A DNA stretch of 64,000 bases from Eutreptiella sp. 'Long Island Sound 2002'. Lineage: Eukaryota; Euglenozoa; Euglenophyceae; Eutreptiales; Eutreptiaceae. Made by a program: the position numbers and the translations under genes. The stretch lies in the NCBI GenBank assembly GCA_964036045.1, contig OZ038379.1:112290611-112354610 (forward strand), read 5' to 3'. Shown here piece by piece: positions 11,401-21,624 of this stretch (its first letter is position 1; every line of letters starts with the position of its first letter). The notes under the pieces are model-generated. The model was given only the letters and a program-made list of their open reading frames with translations. It searched no databases and had not been told where the DNA came from.

Positions 11401-13440
11401 GCGGGTGGGGGTTTCCCGTGTTGTGTGTGCTTGTGGCGCGGCGCGTGCTGGTGTGTGCGCTGTGTGCTTGTGGCGGTGGTGTGGGTGTGGGTGTGTCTTC
11501 CGTGTGTGTTGGCGCGTGTGTGGCGGCGTGTGGCGGTTTGGTTCCCTGGCCCGGGCTTGGTGCTGGTGTTAGTGTGGGTGGGGCTGTGGTTGGGGTGTGG
11601 GCGGTCCCTTGCCACTCCTGGCGGAGGTTCCTGCCTTCGTTTCCCCGCCACGTCTGGCTGGGTTGCGCTCCCGGTGGTGGTGCGTGTTCCTCGCCACTCC
11701 TTGCTGAGGTCCCCGGGTGCGGTCCCTTGCCACTCCTGGCTGGGGTCCGCCGGCGTCCGTGGTGTGTGGTTGCTTGCCCCTTTTGGGTGTGGTCCTGGTT
11801 ACGGTTCGGGGCCACTCCTGGCTGGGGTCCGCCGGCCGCGGCGGTGGCCGTTTGCGTGGGGTTGGGTAGGGGTTTCTCGTGGTTTGTGTGTTTGTGGCGC
11901 GTTGCGTGCGCGCGTGGTGTCTGTGCTGGTGTGTGTGTCGTGCGTTCATGGTGGTGTGGGTGTGGGTGTGTCTTCCGTGTGTGTTCCTGTGTGTGTGTTT
12001 GTGTGTGGGTGTGCGGCTGGGGCCGGCTGGGGCTTGCCACTGGTGTGGGTGTGGGTTTGGTTGGTTTGTGCTGTGGTTGGTCCCTCGTTACTCCTGGCGG
12101 AGGTTCCTGAGTGCGATTTCCCGCCACTCCTGGCAGGGTTTTGCTGTCGGCGCTGATGGGTGCTCCTCGCCACTCCTGGCTGAGGGCTCCGGGTACGGTT
12201 CCCCGCCACTCTTGGCTGGGGTCCGCTGGCGGCGGTGGTGTGTGGTCGCTTGCCACTCCTGGCTGCGGGTCCCGGTCGCGGTTTCCCGCCACTCCTGGCT
12301 GGGTGGTCCGCTGGTGGCGGTGTTGGGTGGGCCCCTTCCACTCCTGGCTGAGGGTCTCAGGGGCAGCTCCCCGCCACTCCTGGCTGGGGTCTGCCGGCCG
12401 CGTCGCCGGGTGTTTCCGCGGGTGGGGGTTTCCCGTGTTGTGTGTGCTTGTGGCACGGCGTGTGCGTGTGGTGCTTGTGCTGGTGGGTGTGGTGTGGTGT
12501 GTGTTTGGAGTGTCTGTGTTGGTGGTGGTGCCGGCGTGGGCGGGCCTTCCGCGTGTGTTTGTGTGTGTGTGTTTGTGCGTGTGTGGTGTGTTTGTGGCGT
12601 TCGGTGTGGTGCGGTGTGGTGTGTTGGTGGGGGTGTGGCTGGTGTGTGGTGTGGTTGGTCCCTCATCACTCCTGGCGGAAGTTCCTGTGTGCTACTCCCC
12701 GCCACTCCTGGCTGGGTTTCGCTGCCGGTGGTGGCGGTCGTTCCTCGTCACTCCTGGCTGAGGGTCTCGGTGGCGGCTCCCCGCCACTCCTGGCTGGGCT
12801 CCGCCGGCCGCGGCGGTGGGTGTTTCCGCGGCTGGGAGTTTCCCGTGTTGTGTGTGCTTGTGGCGCGGCGTGTGCGTATGGTGCCTGTGCTGGTATGTGT
12901 GTTGTGTGTTCGTGGTGTCTGTGTTGGTGGTGGTGTCGGCGTGAGCGCGCCTTCCGCGTGTGTTTGTGTGTGTGCGTGTGTGTGCGTGTGTTTTCTGTTG
13001 GTGGGGTGCGGTGTGGTGCGGTGTGGTGTGTTGGTGGGGATGTGGCTGGTGTGTCGTGTGGTTGGTCCCTCGCCACTCCTGGCGGAGCTTCCTGTGTGCT
13101 ACTCCCCGCCACTCCTGGCTGGGTTTTGCTGCCGGTGGTGCTGGGCGTTCCTCGTCACTCCTGGCTGAGGGTCCTTGGTGTGGTTCCCCGCCACTCCTGG
13201 CTGGGGTCCGCCGGCGGTGGTGGTGTGCGGTTCCCCGCCACCCCTGGCTGGGGCCTGCCGGTTGTGGTGGTGTGTTTCGCGGGTGGGGGTGTCCCTTGTT
13301 GTGTGTGTTTGTGGTGTGTGTGGCCGTGCGCGGTGGCCGTGCTGTGGCGCTTTGTGTTGGTGTGGGCGGCGTGGGGGGGGGTCGTGCACGGTGTGGCTGC
13401 CGTGTGTGTGCGTGTGTGTGCTTGCAGTGTGTGGTTGGTG
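8460..13440 (+). repeat. Array built on GCCACTCCTGGC, ~1.43-kb higher-order period
   Basis: By eye there are about 40 exact or near-exact copies of GCCACTCCTGGC, mostly 35-50 bp apart and usually followed by TGAGGG, TGGGG or GGAGG. The 12-mer can fold on itself (GCCA/TGGC). Blocks opening with GGTCCCTCGCCACTCC-type sequence start at 10,182, 10,658, 11,238, 11,611, 12,087 and 12,665. The pairs 10,182/11,611 and 10,658/12,087 are both exactly 1,429 bp apart and 11,238/12,665 is 1,427 bp apart, so three sub-blocks repeat as a unit. Between them are GT-rich stretches with (GT)n runs near 10,560, 11,130 and 12,560. Long open frames occur on both strands but simply reflect scarcity of A. I do not call a gene. 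Confidence 0.8.
9081..9111. other. Perfect 13-bp stem hairpin
   Basis: GTCCATTTGTACC is followed by CGCTC and then by its exact reverse complement GGTACAAATGGAC. The sequence stands out as unique and AT-richer than the GC-rich array around it. Possible explanations are a transposon footprint, a structured transcript end or a recombination site; nothing nearby decides. Confidence 0.8.
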
Positions 13441-13589
13441 GGGTGTGTCATACCTTGGTTGCTTCTTGTCGTCGGTCGGCATGGTCGTGTTCAGTGAGCA
13501 GAAGAAGAAAAGCAATAGGAGAGGTCCTGTAGACATGTAGCAGAAATGCGTGGTATGCGTGACGCGAAATACGTACCTCTCTATTTGTC

Positions 13590-14830
13590 CGACCGCGCTT
13601 TCTTCCCCTGTAGAGAGAGAGCGTGTGCAGGTCTTTGGGGGGGTTGGTTGGTTGTGTTTGCGTGTTGTGCCTTGTGTCTTCTTTTTTCTTTTCCGTAGCG
13701 TCTTCGATAACATACCTCTTTGCCTTGCGTTTCCCCTATAGAGAGGGCGTGGATGGCTCCTTTGTGTTTTGTTTTCCGTAACATACTTGTCATACCTTGT
13801 GTAGCTTCTTGTTGTCATCCCCTATAGAGAGAGTGTGTGCTTGTTTGTGGGTGGGGCGGGGGTGGGGTTTCATACCATGTTTCTCCTCTGTCTTGTCTCC
13901 GTCTTCTTGTACCTTGCAGCCTTGTGTAGTTTTCCCCACAAGCCAGCAGTTTGTTCTGTCAGGGCTGGTCATAGGGTTGTGGTCTGTGTAGGCAATGCTA
14001 TTATTTTAGTTGTTGGTGTGAATCGACGGTTGTGGTACTGATGAGTTTAAGCCGCGCAAATCACGCGCCCGCATTGGCCAGAGCACAGGAGTCGTACATC
14101 TTGTTCGAGTGCTTGCCAGATGTTGCGTTTTTCTGAGATTAAATTCGTACCACTGAAGTGTTAAATCATTGGTTTTAAACTGTGCATCATCAGCATCATT
14201 TGTGTTGCTTAGGCCGCAATGATTTACTTGTGAAATCGCTCTGATGGCGAGTTCTTCTGGGACGATTTGGAGCTGTGGATCTGTGGACCTCATGTGTACG
14301 TTTGTGTTTTCATGCGCGGTCCGTCCCTTTGGCGCCCTCCCTCGCATTCCTAACATCCTTGTTCGCCACACCATTGTTTCCCCGTGGTTCGTGGCCATCC
14401 CCTATAGTGAGAGCGTGTGAGTGTTTGCGAGCGGGGCGGGCTGGGGTTGCATACCATGTTTCTCCTTGCTCTTGTCTCCGTCTTCTTGTACCTTGCGGTC
14501 TTGTGTATGTGTGTGCATGTGTGCGTGGTCCGTCGCTTTGGCGCCCTCCTTTGCATTCTTAACATACTTGCTCGCCATACCATTGTTTCCCCGTGGTTCG
14601 TGGGCATCCCCTATAGCGGGAGCTTGTGCACGTTGTGTGGGTGGGGCGGGGATGGGGTTTCATACCAGGTGTCTCTTTGACCTTGTCTCCGTTTTCTTTC
14701 ACCTTGCGGCCTTGTGTACCTTTGGGTATGTGTGCGTTGTGCGATCCCTTGGCGCCCTCCTTCGTATTTTTAACATACTAGTTCGCCTTTTTATTGTTTC
14801 CCCATGGTCCGTGGCCGCCCCATACCTTTT
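13590..14830 (+). repeat. ~210-bp tandem repeat with CCCCTATAG motif
   Basis: Units begin at CCCCTATAG followed by a GAGAG-like string at about 13,819, 14,399 and 14,609, with partial units near 13,605 and 13,732. Each continues through a GGGTGGGGCGGGG run, CATACCATGTTTCTCC, CTTGTCTCCGTCTTCTT and TTTGGCGCCCTCC, then TTGTTTCCCCGTGG before the next unit. The last two full units are 210 bp apart. The first is lengthened by an insertion. No coding role is supported. Confidence 0.7.
13930..14295. other. ~365-bp insertion inside a 210-bp repeat unit
   Basis: The repeat unit starting at 13,819 matches its neighbours up to GCCTTGTGTA near 13,929, then departs, and resumes near 14,295 at the part leading to TTTGGCGCCCTCC. 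The inserted DNA is unrelated to the array and less GC-rich. I found no convincing terminal repeats, target duplication or RNA-polymerase-III box in it, so its nature is unknown. Confidence 0.5.
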
Positions 14831-15660
14831 GCGCTTCTTTCTCTTTTTCGTCGTGTATCTCGCGGTGCTTGAAGCCTATGGAGGAATATTGAGGATATAT
14901 GGTTGTGGTTCGTGTTTGTGGGCGTGCCTTATGACGTGCGTGGTGGTTCGTCTTTCTTTTTTGCGTGCGGCGTTGTCCCTTGGGCGCCCTTCTTCACAAC
15001 ATACTTGGCTTTCTCATCTACGCATGTGTAGCGGGGGGTATGATATGTCGGATGTATGAGGCCGTAACATACTTGTTTGTCATACCTTTTTTTTCCCGTG
15101 GTCCGTGGTCGCGCTTCCTTTCTTTGTGGTTTGGTGTTTCTCCTTTTGTTTTGTTTCCTTCTTTTTTTTTTACGCGCATAAGTTGCCTAGCTCCTATGGC
15201 ACACACTTTGCTAGGTGGTTTGGAGCACGCAGTATTCAAATTCTTCGTCGTCGCGGCTCGCTTGTACTTGATGTTCTGTGTGTTTCTTAATTTTGAGGAC
15301 CTCGCCAAACAGCGGCGTAAAATTTTGGGGGGGTTTCTGAGGTCGGAAAAAAGGATTTCTCTGTTTATTCTTGTCGGCTGTGCGTCTTTTTCTTGGTTTT
15401 TTTATTTTTCTCTGCTGCGATCACGCACGTAGTCTCACCCAGTCTACCGTACCACTGGGATAGCTAGGAATTCATGAGAAAACATAGATAAATTCATAGG
15501 CTCTGCCCTCAGTTTATCAGTGCTCCAGTTACCCAGGAAAAGATTTTTTAGGGCCTATAGCTTGGGGATTAAGGGGTCCACACAACATTCTGATTTAGTG
15601 TTTGGTTCCACAGGTCGAAATGTGTTATCACCCATTTTGGTTAGGTCAATACTAAGATAA
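14831..15660. other. Pyrimidine-rich spacer, no gene seen
   Basis: The first part still shows decayed pieces of the upstream repeat (AACATACTTG, CATACC, CCGTGGTCCGTGG near 15,065-15,110). The remainder is T-rich and shows only short open frames without motifs. Confidence 0.4.
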
Positions 15661-15670
15661 AAATGCATGA

Positions 15671-16765
15671 GTGCTCAGGGCACCTCTAATACAACTAAAG
15701 TATACCGTAAAGCATTGGAAAAGCATTTTTTCTTACTGGAAGGAGAGGACAAGAGTAGGCGAGGACGAGCAGGGGCGGGAGCAGCAGAGGTCGGGGGCAG
15801 CGGAGTACGCACAGGAGGACAGGAACAGACAGGCAAGGGAGCGAAAGGGCAGGCGGGGGTGTCAGGGGCCAGTCGTGCGACAGGGCACCAAGAGGGGAAT
15901 AGGGAAAAGGGGGCGGACAGGGGCGGCAGTGGCCACACCCCCAACGCTCATTCAAGAAGCAGCAGCCGGGGTTGCCTGCATAGGTCAGTGCGGCGGTGCG
16001 GGCGGAGGGGGAGAGGGAGGCGCGCCGCCCGCAGACGGCGCAGGTACGAGGCGCTGGCGCACATGGAGCGCCAAGCCTGTCGCCGCCAAGCCCCGGAGCC
16101 GGGGCCAGACACCATCTACCGGCTGGAGATGGGATCAGGGAGGGGAAGATCGGAGCGCCAGGGTGGACAGGATGGGTCAGGAGGGTGCACAGCGGACAAC
16201 CCAGTGGCGGACCGCAGAGAGGGGAAGGGCAGGCAGGGCAGAGCAGCAAAGCAGCGACGGTGCGCCACAGCAAGCGGGAGGGCAAGAGATAGGGAGCCAG
16301 CGAAGTGGACAGGCAGGCGGCCCGGTGCAGGGCAGGGGTGCAGGGCTAGAAGAAAGCAGCAAGAACAGGCACAGTTGGCACGGTGCGCAAGGGATCCGAG
16401 AGGGGGAAGAGGGGCTGCAGGGAAAGGGACAAGGGAAGGCAGGACACCGAGGAGCAGGTAGCAAGGGGCAAGGGAAAGCAGAGCGAGCGGGCAAGGGGCA
16501 GGGGAAGGCGGGTGGCTGTGGGTACATGGGGTCACCGGTATTCCCAATGAAGGGATTGGGTTGGCGGGGATGTGTCCTCTCGCCAGCCATCCCACCATTT
16601 CCGCCAACCCTTTACCCTGCGGTAGGGATGGTGTACCCAGCCCGACCGGCGTACCCGGGTGTGCCATCGCCAGCGTCCGTGCGGCACACCAGCAGGCCGG
16701 CAGGACGGCGGGGGGGGCACAGGGAGGGAAGGCAGAGGAGCACAGGAGAGCATGGGATAGGATAG
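15671..16765 (+). pseudogene. Gly/Arg/Gln-rich open frame, probably coding remnant
   Basis: An open frame of 364 codons lies on the purine-rich strand. Its middle is low-complexity (Gly, Arg, Gln, Lys) and could be a by-product of AG-rich DNA. Its last third (about 16,530-16,700) is less biased and Pro-rich (contains PPFPPTLYPAVGMVYPARP), as in linker regions of Gag proteins. Around 16,700-16,760 the protein-like text passes into the +1-shifted frame that continues downstream, which suggests a frameshift within one former gene. I know no family match. Confidence 0.25.
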
Positions 16766-18150
16766 GGGAGGAAAAGAGGAGGCTGCAGGGGAGAAAAGCA
16801 AGGATCATGGGAGGAGCGGCCAGGGTGGCGGAGGGATGGACGGAGGGACAGGGCATGCCACGGGGAGGGGAGGCACAGGCAGTTGAGGAGCTGCAGAGAG
16901 CGTGGGCGGATCTTTCCAGAAGGCTGGAGAGGGTGGAGAGGGCAGAGCGGGAAGGCGGGTCGCACAGGGAGCTTGCCAAGAAGAGCGGGGGCTCGGAGGG
17001 TCGCCCCCGACTACGGCCTTTCAAGTAACCGGCTATCTCGCCGGAGCAGGAGAGGGAGATGCAGGAGAGCGCATGGATGCAGATCAGGGGTGAGGCAGCG
17101 AGCCTGGCGGAGAGGGACAGGGAGGTGGCGGCAAAGGAGCGCAGGGTACGGGAGAAGGAGGAGGCGGTGGCCTGAGGGGCGCACCCGGTCCTCCCGGAAC
17201 TGGAAGGGGACAACCCTTCCACGGATGTGGAGGGGCTGTCGCTGTCCGGGAAGAGAGTCACAGGGGAGGGAGGGGAGGCTGGGCAAGCGAGGGGAAAGCG
17301 GCGCCGGCTGGAGGAGCGGGGAGCAGGGGAAGCAGAGGGGGCGCCGCGGCCCGCCAGCCCCAGCCCGGAGCCGACGCCAACAGACTGGGGCTCGCAGTCG
17401 CCACCGCTGCGGCAGTATTTAGGGAGCCCGGGGCGGTCAGGGGGTGGAGGGCGGGTAACGTGGCGGAGCTGGCCCGCTACTTGAAGTGGGCGGGGAGGAC
17501 GAGGGGGGGAGGCGGGAGAAGCGAGGGACTCGCCCCTTCAGCGACCTGGTCGGCAGGGCGGGGAGGCCAAGGGAAAGGGGGCCAGAGATGGAAGAGCGCC
17601 GGTGGAGGAGGATGCTGGGAGAGGCACTGCCGGGGATGAGCCTGGACTGTCCCCGGGAACGGGGGAAGAAGCCCAGGTTGCGGATGCTGCGGGAGATGTT
17701 GCAGAGGGAGGGGTGGTACGAAGGCAAGGCGTAGGGCGGGGCAGGTGCAGGACCGCAGTGCTCATCCTCGTCATCGTGTGGGCGACACCATGCAGCACCA
17801 GGCACAGAGAAGGTACAGGGAGGACGGAAGGACGTGGGCTACATGCTGCAGGCGGGGAAGACCCCGGGGTCGGCAAGAAAAGAGATGGTCGAGGACGGGC
17901 GTTGGGGAAGCGTGCAGTAGGGGACGGGCGACGGGGCACGAAGGGTCAAGAGGTGGCGGGAACACGGCCAGCAGTAGAGGATGGCCAGAGTGGCAGCGGG
18001 GGACGAGGTGATGACAGTTGGGGACATGCACCCCTAGAGGAGAGAACAGGGTCCGCGGCAACAGCGGCTGAAACAGTGGGGTACGGGAGCGCCGACGGAT
18101 GCGGACGTAGCGGCCAGGCAGCAAGGCGCCGGGGGTGCCAGCTAGTCTGA
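16561..18150 (+). pseudogene. Degraded coiled-coil, gag-like sequence
   Basis: One plus-strand frame remains protein-like for about 530 codons, broken by TAA at 17,026-17,028, TGA at 17,173-17,175 and TGA at 17,482-17,484. Two segments look like coiled coils: about 16,860-16,990 (contains ELQRAWADLSRRLERVERAE) and about 17,044-17,170 (contains SLAERDREVAAKERRVREKE). Between and after them come acidic and Pro/Ser-rich stretches. This layout resembles the long coiled-coil amino-terminal part of Gag in the element at 53,717, so a decayed Gypsy gag is my best guess. No zinc knuckle, protease or RT follows, so the assignment is weak. Confidence 0.35.
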
Positions 18151-20860
18151 GGCACCAGCGTAGTGGGACGGCGGTGAAGAAGACGGAGGCGTACAGAGAC
18201 GCAAGAGGGAGAAGCGGCCGGTACGGCGCCGGCGGGAGCAACGGGGCGGGCGACACACCTCGGGCTGAGACACCCCCCATGGAGGGCAGGCCTACGGGGG
18301 GGGTCTGTCGACACACGGGAGGAGCAGAGGGAGCAGGGTGCAGCATTACACGGGAATCCGAAGGTGCCATGAGGCGCAGGAGTGGCCAGCGCTCTGAGGG
18401 CGCGGCCGGTACTGGCCAAAGAAGCGCCACACAGGAAGTTCCGTCGGCCACGGCGTGCCGCACTAAGCTCACCCAGCGCGGGGGGCTAGAGCGAGGGGTC
18501 TGACTTGATGCAGAGGCAGTTGGTACTGGTGGAGTACGGCGAGCGGTGGAACCGGGCAGCGTTGCCTGATGCGCTGGGCTGGCGGGGATACTCAGCATGG
18601 TGTCGAGACGGACAGTGGCCGTTTGAGTACCCCCCGCGGTGACATGGAGCTGGGACGCCTGCTCTAAGGGCTGGGCCTACGAGGATCGCTCTTTGGCTCT
18701 CATGGGCCCCATGGGTGGTTCAATCTTGCCTGCCGCGTTAAGGATAGCTTGTTTGGACCACCAGCACTCGTTGTAACAGATGTCCCCTCATCATCTTACC
18801 CATCCACATATATGGCTGCATTCCAGTCTGCATGTTAATGCTCTCCCTCGCCGTATACCTATGGCATCCCGGTAGGGGTGAGAGTCGGGGATTGCGGGGG
18901 TAGCACAAAGCTTTGGGACGGAAACACTCCAGAGTAGACAGGGTGAGGGTTACACCCGATTCCAGGGGAAAGGGTAGGGACAACGGAATAGGGCATAGGT
19001 GAAACCCACAAGTGGAAAACACGGGTGAATGAACAGCGAAGGCAATCACAGCGGATAGAAATGTACAGACAGGAGGAGGCAAGCGACGCCCATCTGAGTG
19101 ACGGCGGGTAGGTGGTGAGTAGTGTTGAGATGGCGAGACAGGGGGAGAGGGCGCAGGGCGGCGAGGCAGGAGTAACGCAGGGCTGAGCAGGCAGCACACG
19201 CAGGGCGCGCGTGGGCAGCGACGAGCGCGACAGGAGAGGCAACCATGGGAAAAAGGCAGGTGCCCCCGAGGGACAGGGCCGCGCAGGGAGAATGGGGACG
19301 CAGGGGGCCAAGAACGGCACAAAGGTGCACCATGTCCCGCGCAGAGAAACGCCATGCCGATGACCCGCATTGAACCGTAACGCCCGCCCTGCCCCACCGT
19401 CACGGAACTGATGGAGGGGAGGCCGGCAGGAGCGGATGACGGGGGAATCCCCTCGAAGGGGTCCCTTGGGAGGCTGCCCAAGGCGACCTACAGGAAGGAG
19501 GACAGGGCGGAGGCGAAGAGGCGCGTGAGAGCGCGCGGGATACAGCCCTGGCGAGGGGAAGAGCAGCAGAGAGCACACAGAGCAGGAGAGCAGCAGTAAG
19601 AGGGCAGACAAGGGACAGGTGGCCGGGGGGGGAGGGGAGGGGAGAGAAGAGAGGGAAGAGAGGAGTGTGACGCGAGGGAGGGGCGCCCACCTGGCTTGGC
19701 CGGTGACCGCCAAGGGGCACGCCCTACGAGGGCGAAGGGACCGGAGATGAACACCGAGGGGAGCCTCGACCCGATGACCAGCGTGCAGTGCTGACGTGCG
19801 TGGCTGCAGAGAGGAGGGTAAAAAAAAAACGCAGCAAGGGCAGGAAACCACCAGGCAGGATACACAGCGGGAAAGGGAGGGGGGGCAGACAACAAAAAAA
19901 AAAACCACAATGCACCGCCGCAGAGAGCATAGCACTGAGCGAGCAGGCAGCAGCAGATTGGGTAGGAGCAAACGGTGCAGATGAGGGGCCGCGGGTAGCG
20001 CGCTACGAAAAGGAAAACGCAGGTGACCAAGTGGGGAATAGGCACGGGTACCGGGGGAAGCGGGTGTTGGGCCAGGAAGAAGGGCCCCCAACAGGCCCAG
20101 AAGGAAACAAACCACCCAAACAAAACAGGGCGGGAAGGGAGCGACCTGTGCAAGCACAAAACGGTCCCCGGATGGATGAGGATCCAGTGGGCCCGTGCCA
20201 CAGGGTTGCTGGCGGCCCAGTAGGGTATAAACACGGGATGAGGGATGGAAAAAGGGGACGGGACCTAGAAGGGAGTGTGGCTAGGGCTGCACAACAGCCC
20301 TAGGAGAACGAGAAAGCACAGGACGCGGGGGGTAGGTCAAGATGGGTCACGGGATGTGGCAAAGGGGAAAGTGATGTCGCGGGGTTGCGAACCAGGGGAC
20401 GAGGGGTGGCAGAAAATACCGAGCAACAGCCCCCTGGATTTGGGGAACCAGTCTCCAGGGAGTGGTCAACCATGGGCCAACCATGGGGAGCCTAACCACG
20501 GGAAGTCGGGAAAATGCCCTGAACTCCTGGACGGCCGTGAGGTCTCCGCAGGGGTGAGGGTTGATCCTGAGGTCCCCGGGTCAATGACCCGAGTACACGT
20601 GGGTTCACGCGTGAGCGCGACCTGGGGGAACGTGGAAAGGGTCGCCCCCTGGCCTCCAGCCGCGGATGGACGACACCCAAGTGCATCCGGTAGCCCAGTG
20701 GGTACTCCAGCCTGTGAGAGATGGGGAGTGGTGGAATGTGGTTGAGAGCAATGGTGCCCTGTTGGCAACGGCTATCCACAGGAAACCAGCCTGCAGGCAC
20801 CTAAAAGGGTGTGCTAGGGGGGGAAGGCCGGAGGTTCCTTCGATGGAGGACCAGTCATCA
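18151..20860. other. Purine-rich plus strand, no gene established
   Basis: AG-rich on the plus strand as far as about 20,400, then more mixed. A short stretch at about 18,505-18,640 translates into normal-looking protein (contains LVLVEYGERWNRAALPDALG), but it is isolated. Long minus-strand open frames here are Ser/Pro/Leu-rich and look like by-products of pyrimidine-rich DNA. At its right edge this block meets the left LTR of element 1. Confidence 0.4.
20281..20303. other. Perfect 9-bp stem hairpin
   Basis: CTAGGGCTG, loop CACAA, then CAGCCCTAG. No T-run follows and no gene is adjacent, so no function is assigned. Confidence 0.65.
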
Positions 20861-20863
20861 TAA

Positions 20864-21440
20864 GACTATTTTATTCCTTTGACCATTTTTGCCCCGTGAC
20901 CGCGCCGCTTCCACTATGGGTGATTCATACTGAGTTCTGAGGTCATCAGGGAAGTTCCTACTGAGTTCTGCGGACATGAATCTATTATTTCCTGAGCTAC
21001 AGAAAATATCTGGAAGACATTTAAGGTTATTTTCTATGCTTTTTCTCATGGTGAATCCATTTTTCTTTCGTCTGTTTTACTATATTTGCAGGAGGCCTGA
21101 TTTCTGAGATATACCATTTGTTCCCTGATCTGAAGTTACTATTCACTGTTGTTGCCATTTCCAGAGTGCAGACTGAAGACGCTTACAAATCCTGAGTGGT
21201 TCTGAAGCATACATGCATGCATACAAGCAAGCACAAGGCCCAACATCACCCATTGTTTGTCTGTTCATTGTGCAGCCCCATCAAGTTCTTTATTGGTTTT
21301 AGTGATCCCATTTCTGCTCGTCTTGGAGTCTTGGTCTGGTTTTTTTTTATGCAAATCTTTGAGTACCTGAAACGGAGCAGGAACAAACACCAAGGCAAGT
21401 GCAACCACAGGATACTGAGATGCAAAGCGAGAATTTAACA
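20864..21440 (+). repeat. 5' LTR of element 1
   Basis: It matches 35,706-36,309 closely over its whole length. Shared landmarks include GACCATTTTTGCCCCGTGA, TGATTCATACTGAGTTCTGA and CATACATGCATGCATACAAG. It ends in TTTAACA, directly before the primer-binding site. Relative to the 3' copy it lacks 22 bp near 21,420, between short AGA repeats. The left edge is uncertain by about 10-20 bp; no clean TG start is visible. Confidence 0.85.
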
Positions 21441-21441
21441 G

Positions 21442-21453
21442 TGTTAGCAGAGG
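21442..21453 (+). promoter_or_regulatory. Primer-binding site, initiator tRNA-Met type
   Basis: TGTTAGCAGAGG starts two bases after the LTR end and matches 11 of 12 bases of TGGTAGCAGAGG, the complement of the 3' end of animal-type initiator tRNA-Met. Position and match together fix the LTR end at 21,440. Confidence 0.75.
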
Positions 21454-21624
21454 TATGGATGCAACTGTGCACGATATCGATTCCACACGTCGAAGCGTCG
21501 ATCTAGCCAGTTCTAGCAACGTTAACAAGCGTCACTGGGGTGTTTCGTTCAGGGAGCACAAGAAGACGATGGGGTGAATCAAGAAAGGCAACCTTTATCT
21601 CAATCATGTGAAAGTTATCAACCC

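Noticed and set aside
9433-13497. Several 200-480-codon open frames on both strands of the GT/GC-rich arrays
   Set aside because: All frames are open because A is rare; products are Trp/Cys/Val/Gly- or His/Pro/Thr-rich low complexity repeating with the DNA period.
18859-20157. 432-codon minus-strand frame, Ser/Pro/Leu-rich
   Set aside because: It is a complement of purine-rich DNA. No motif, and overlapping frames are equally open.
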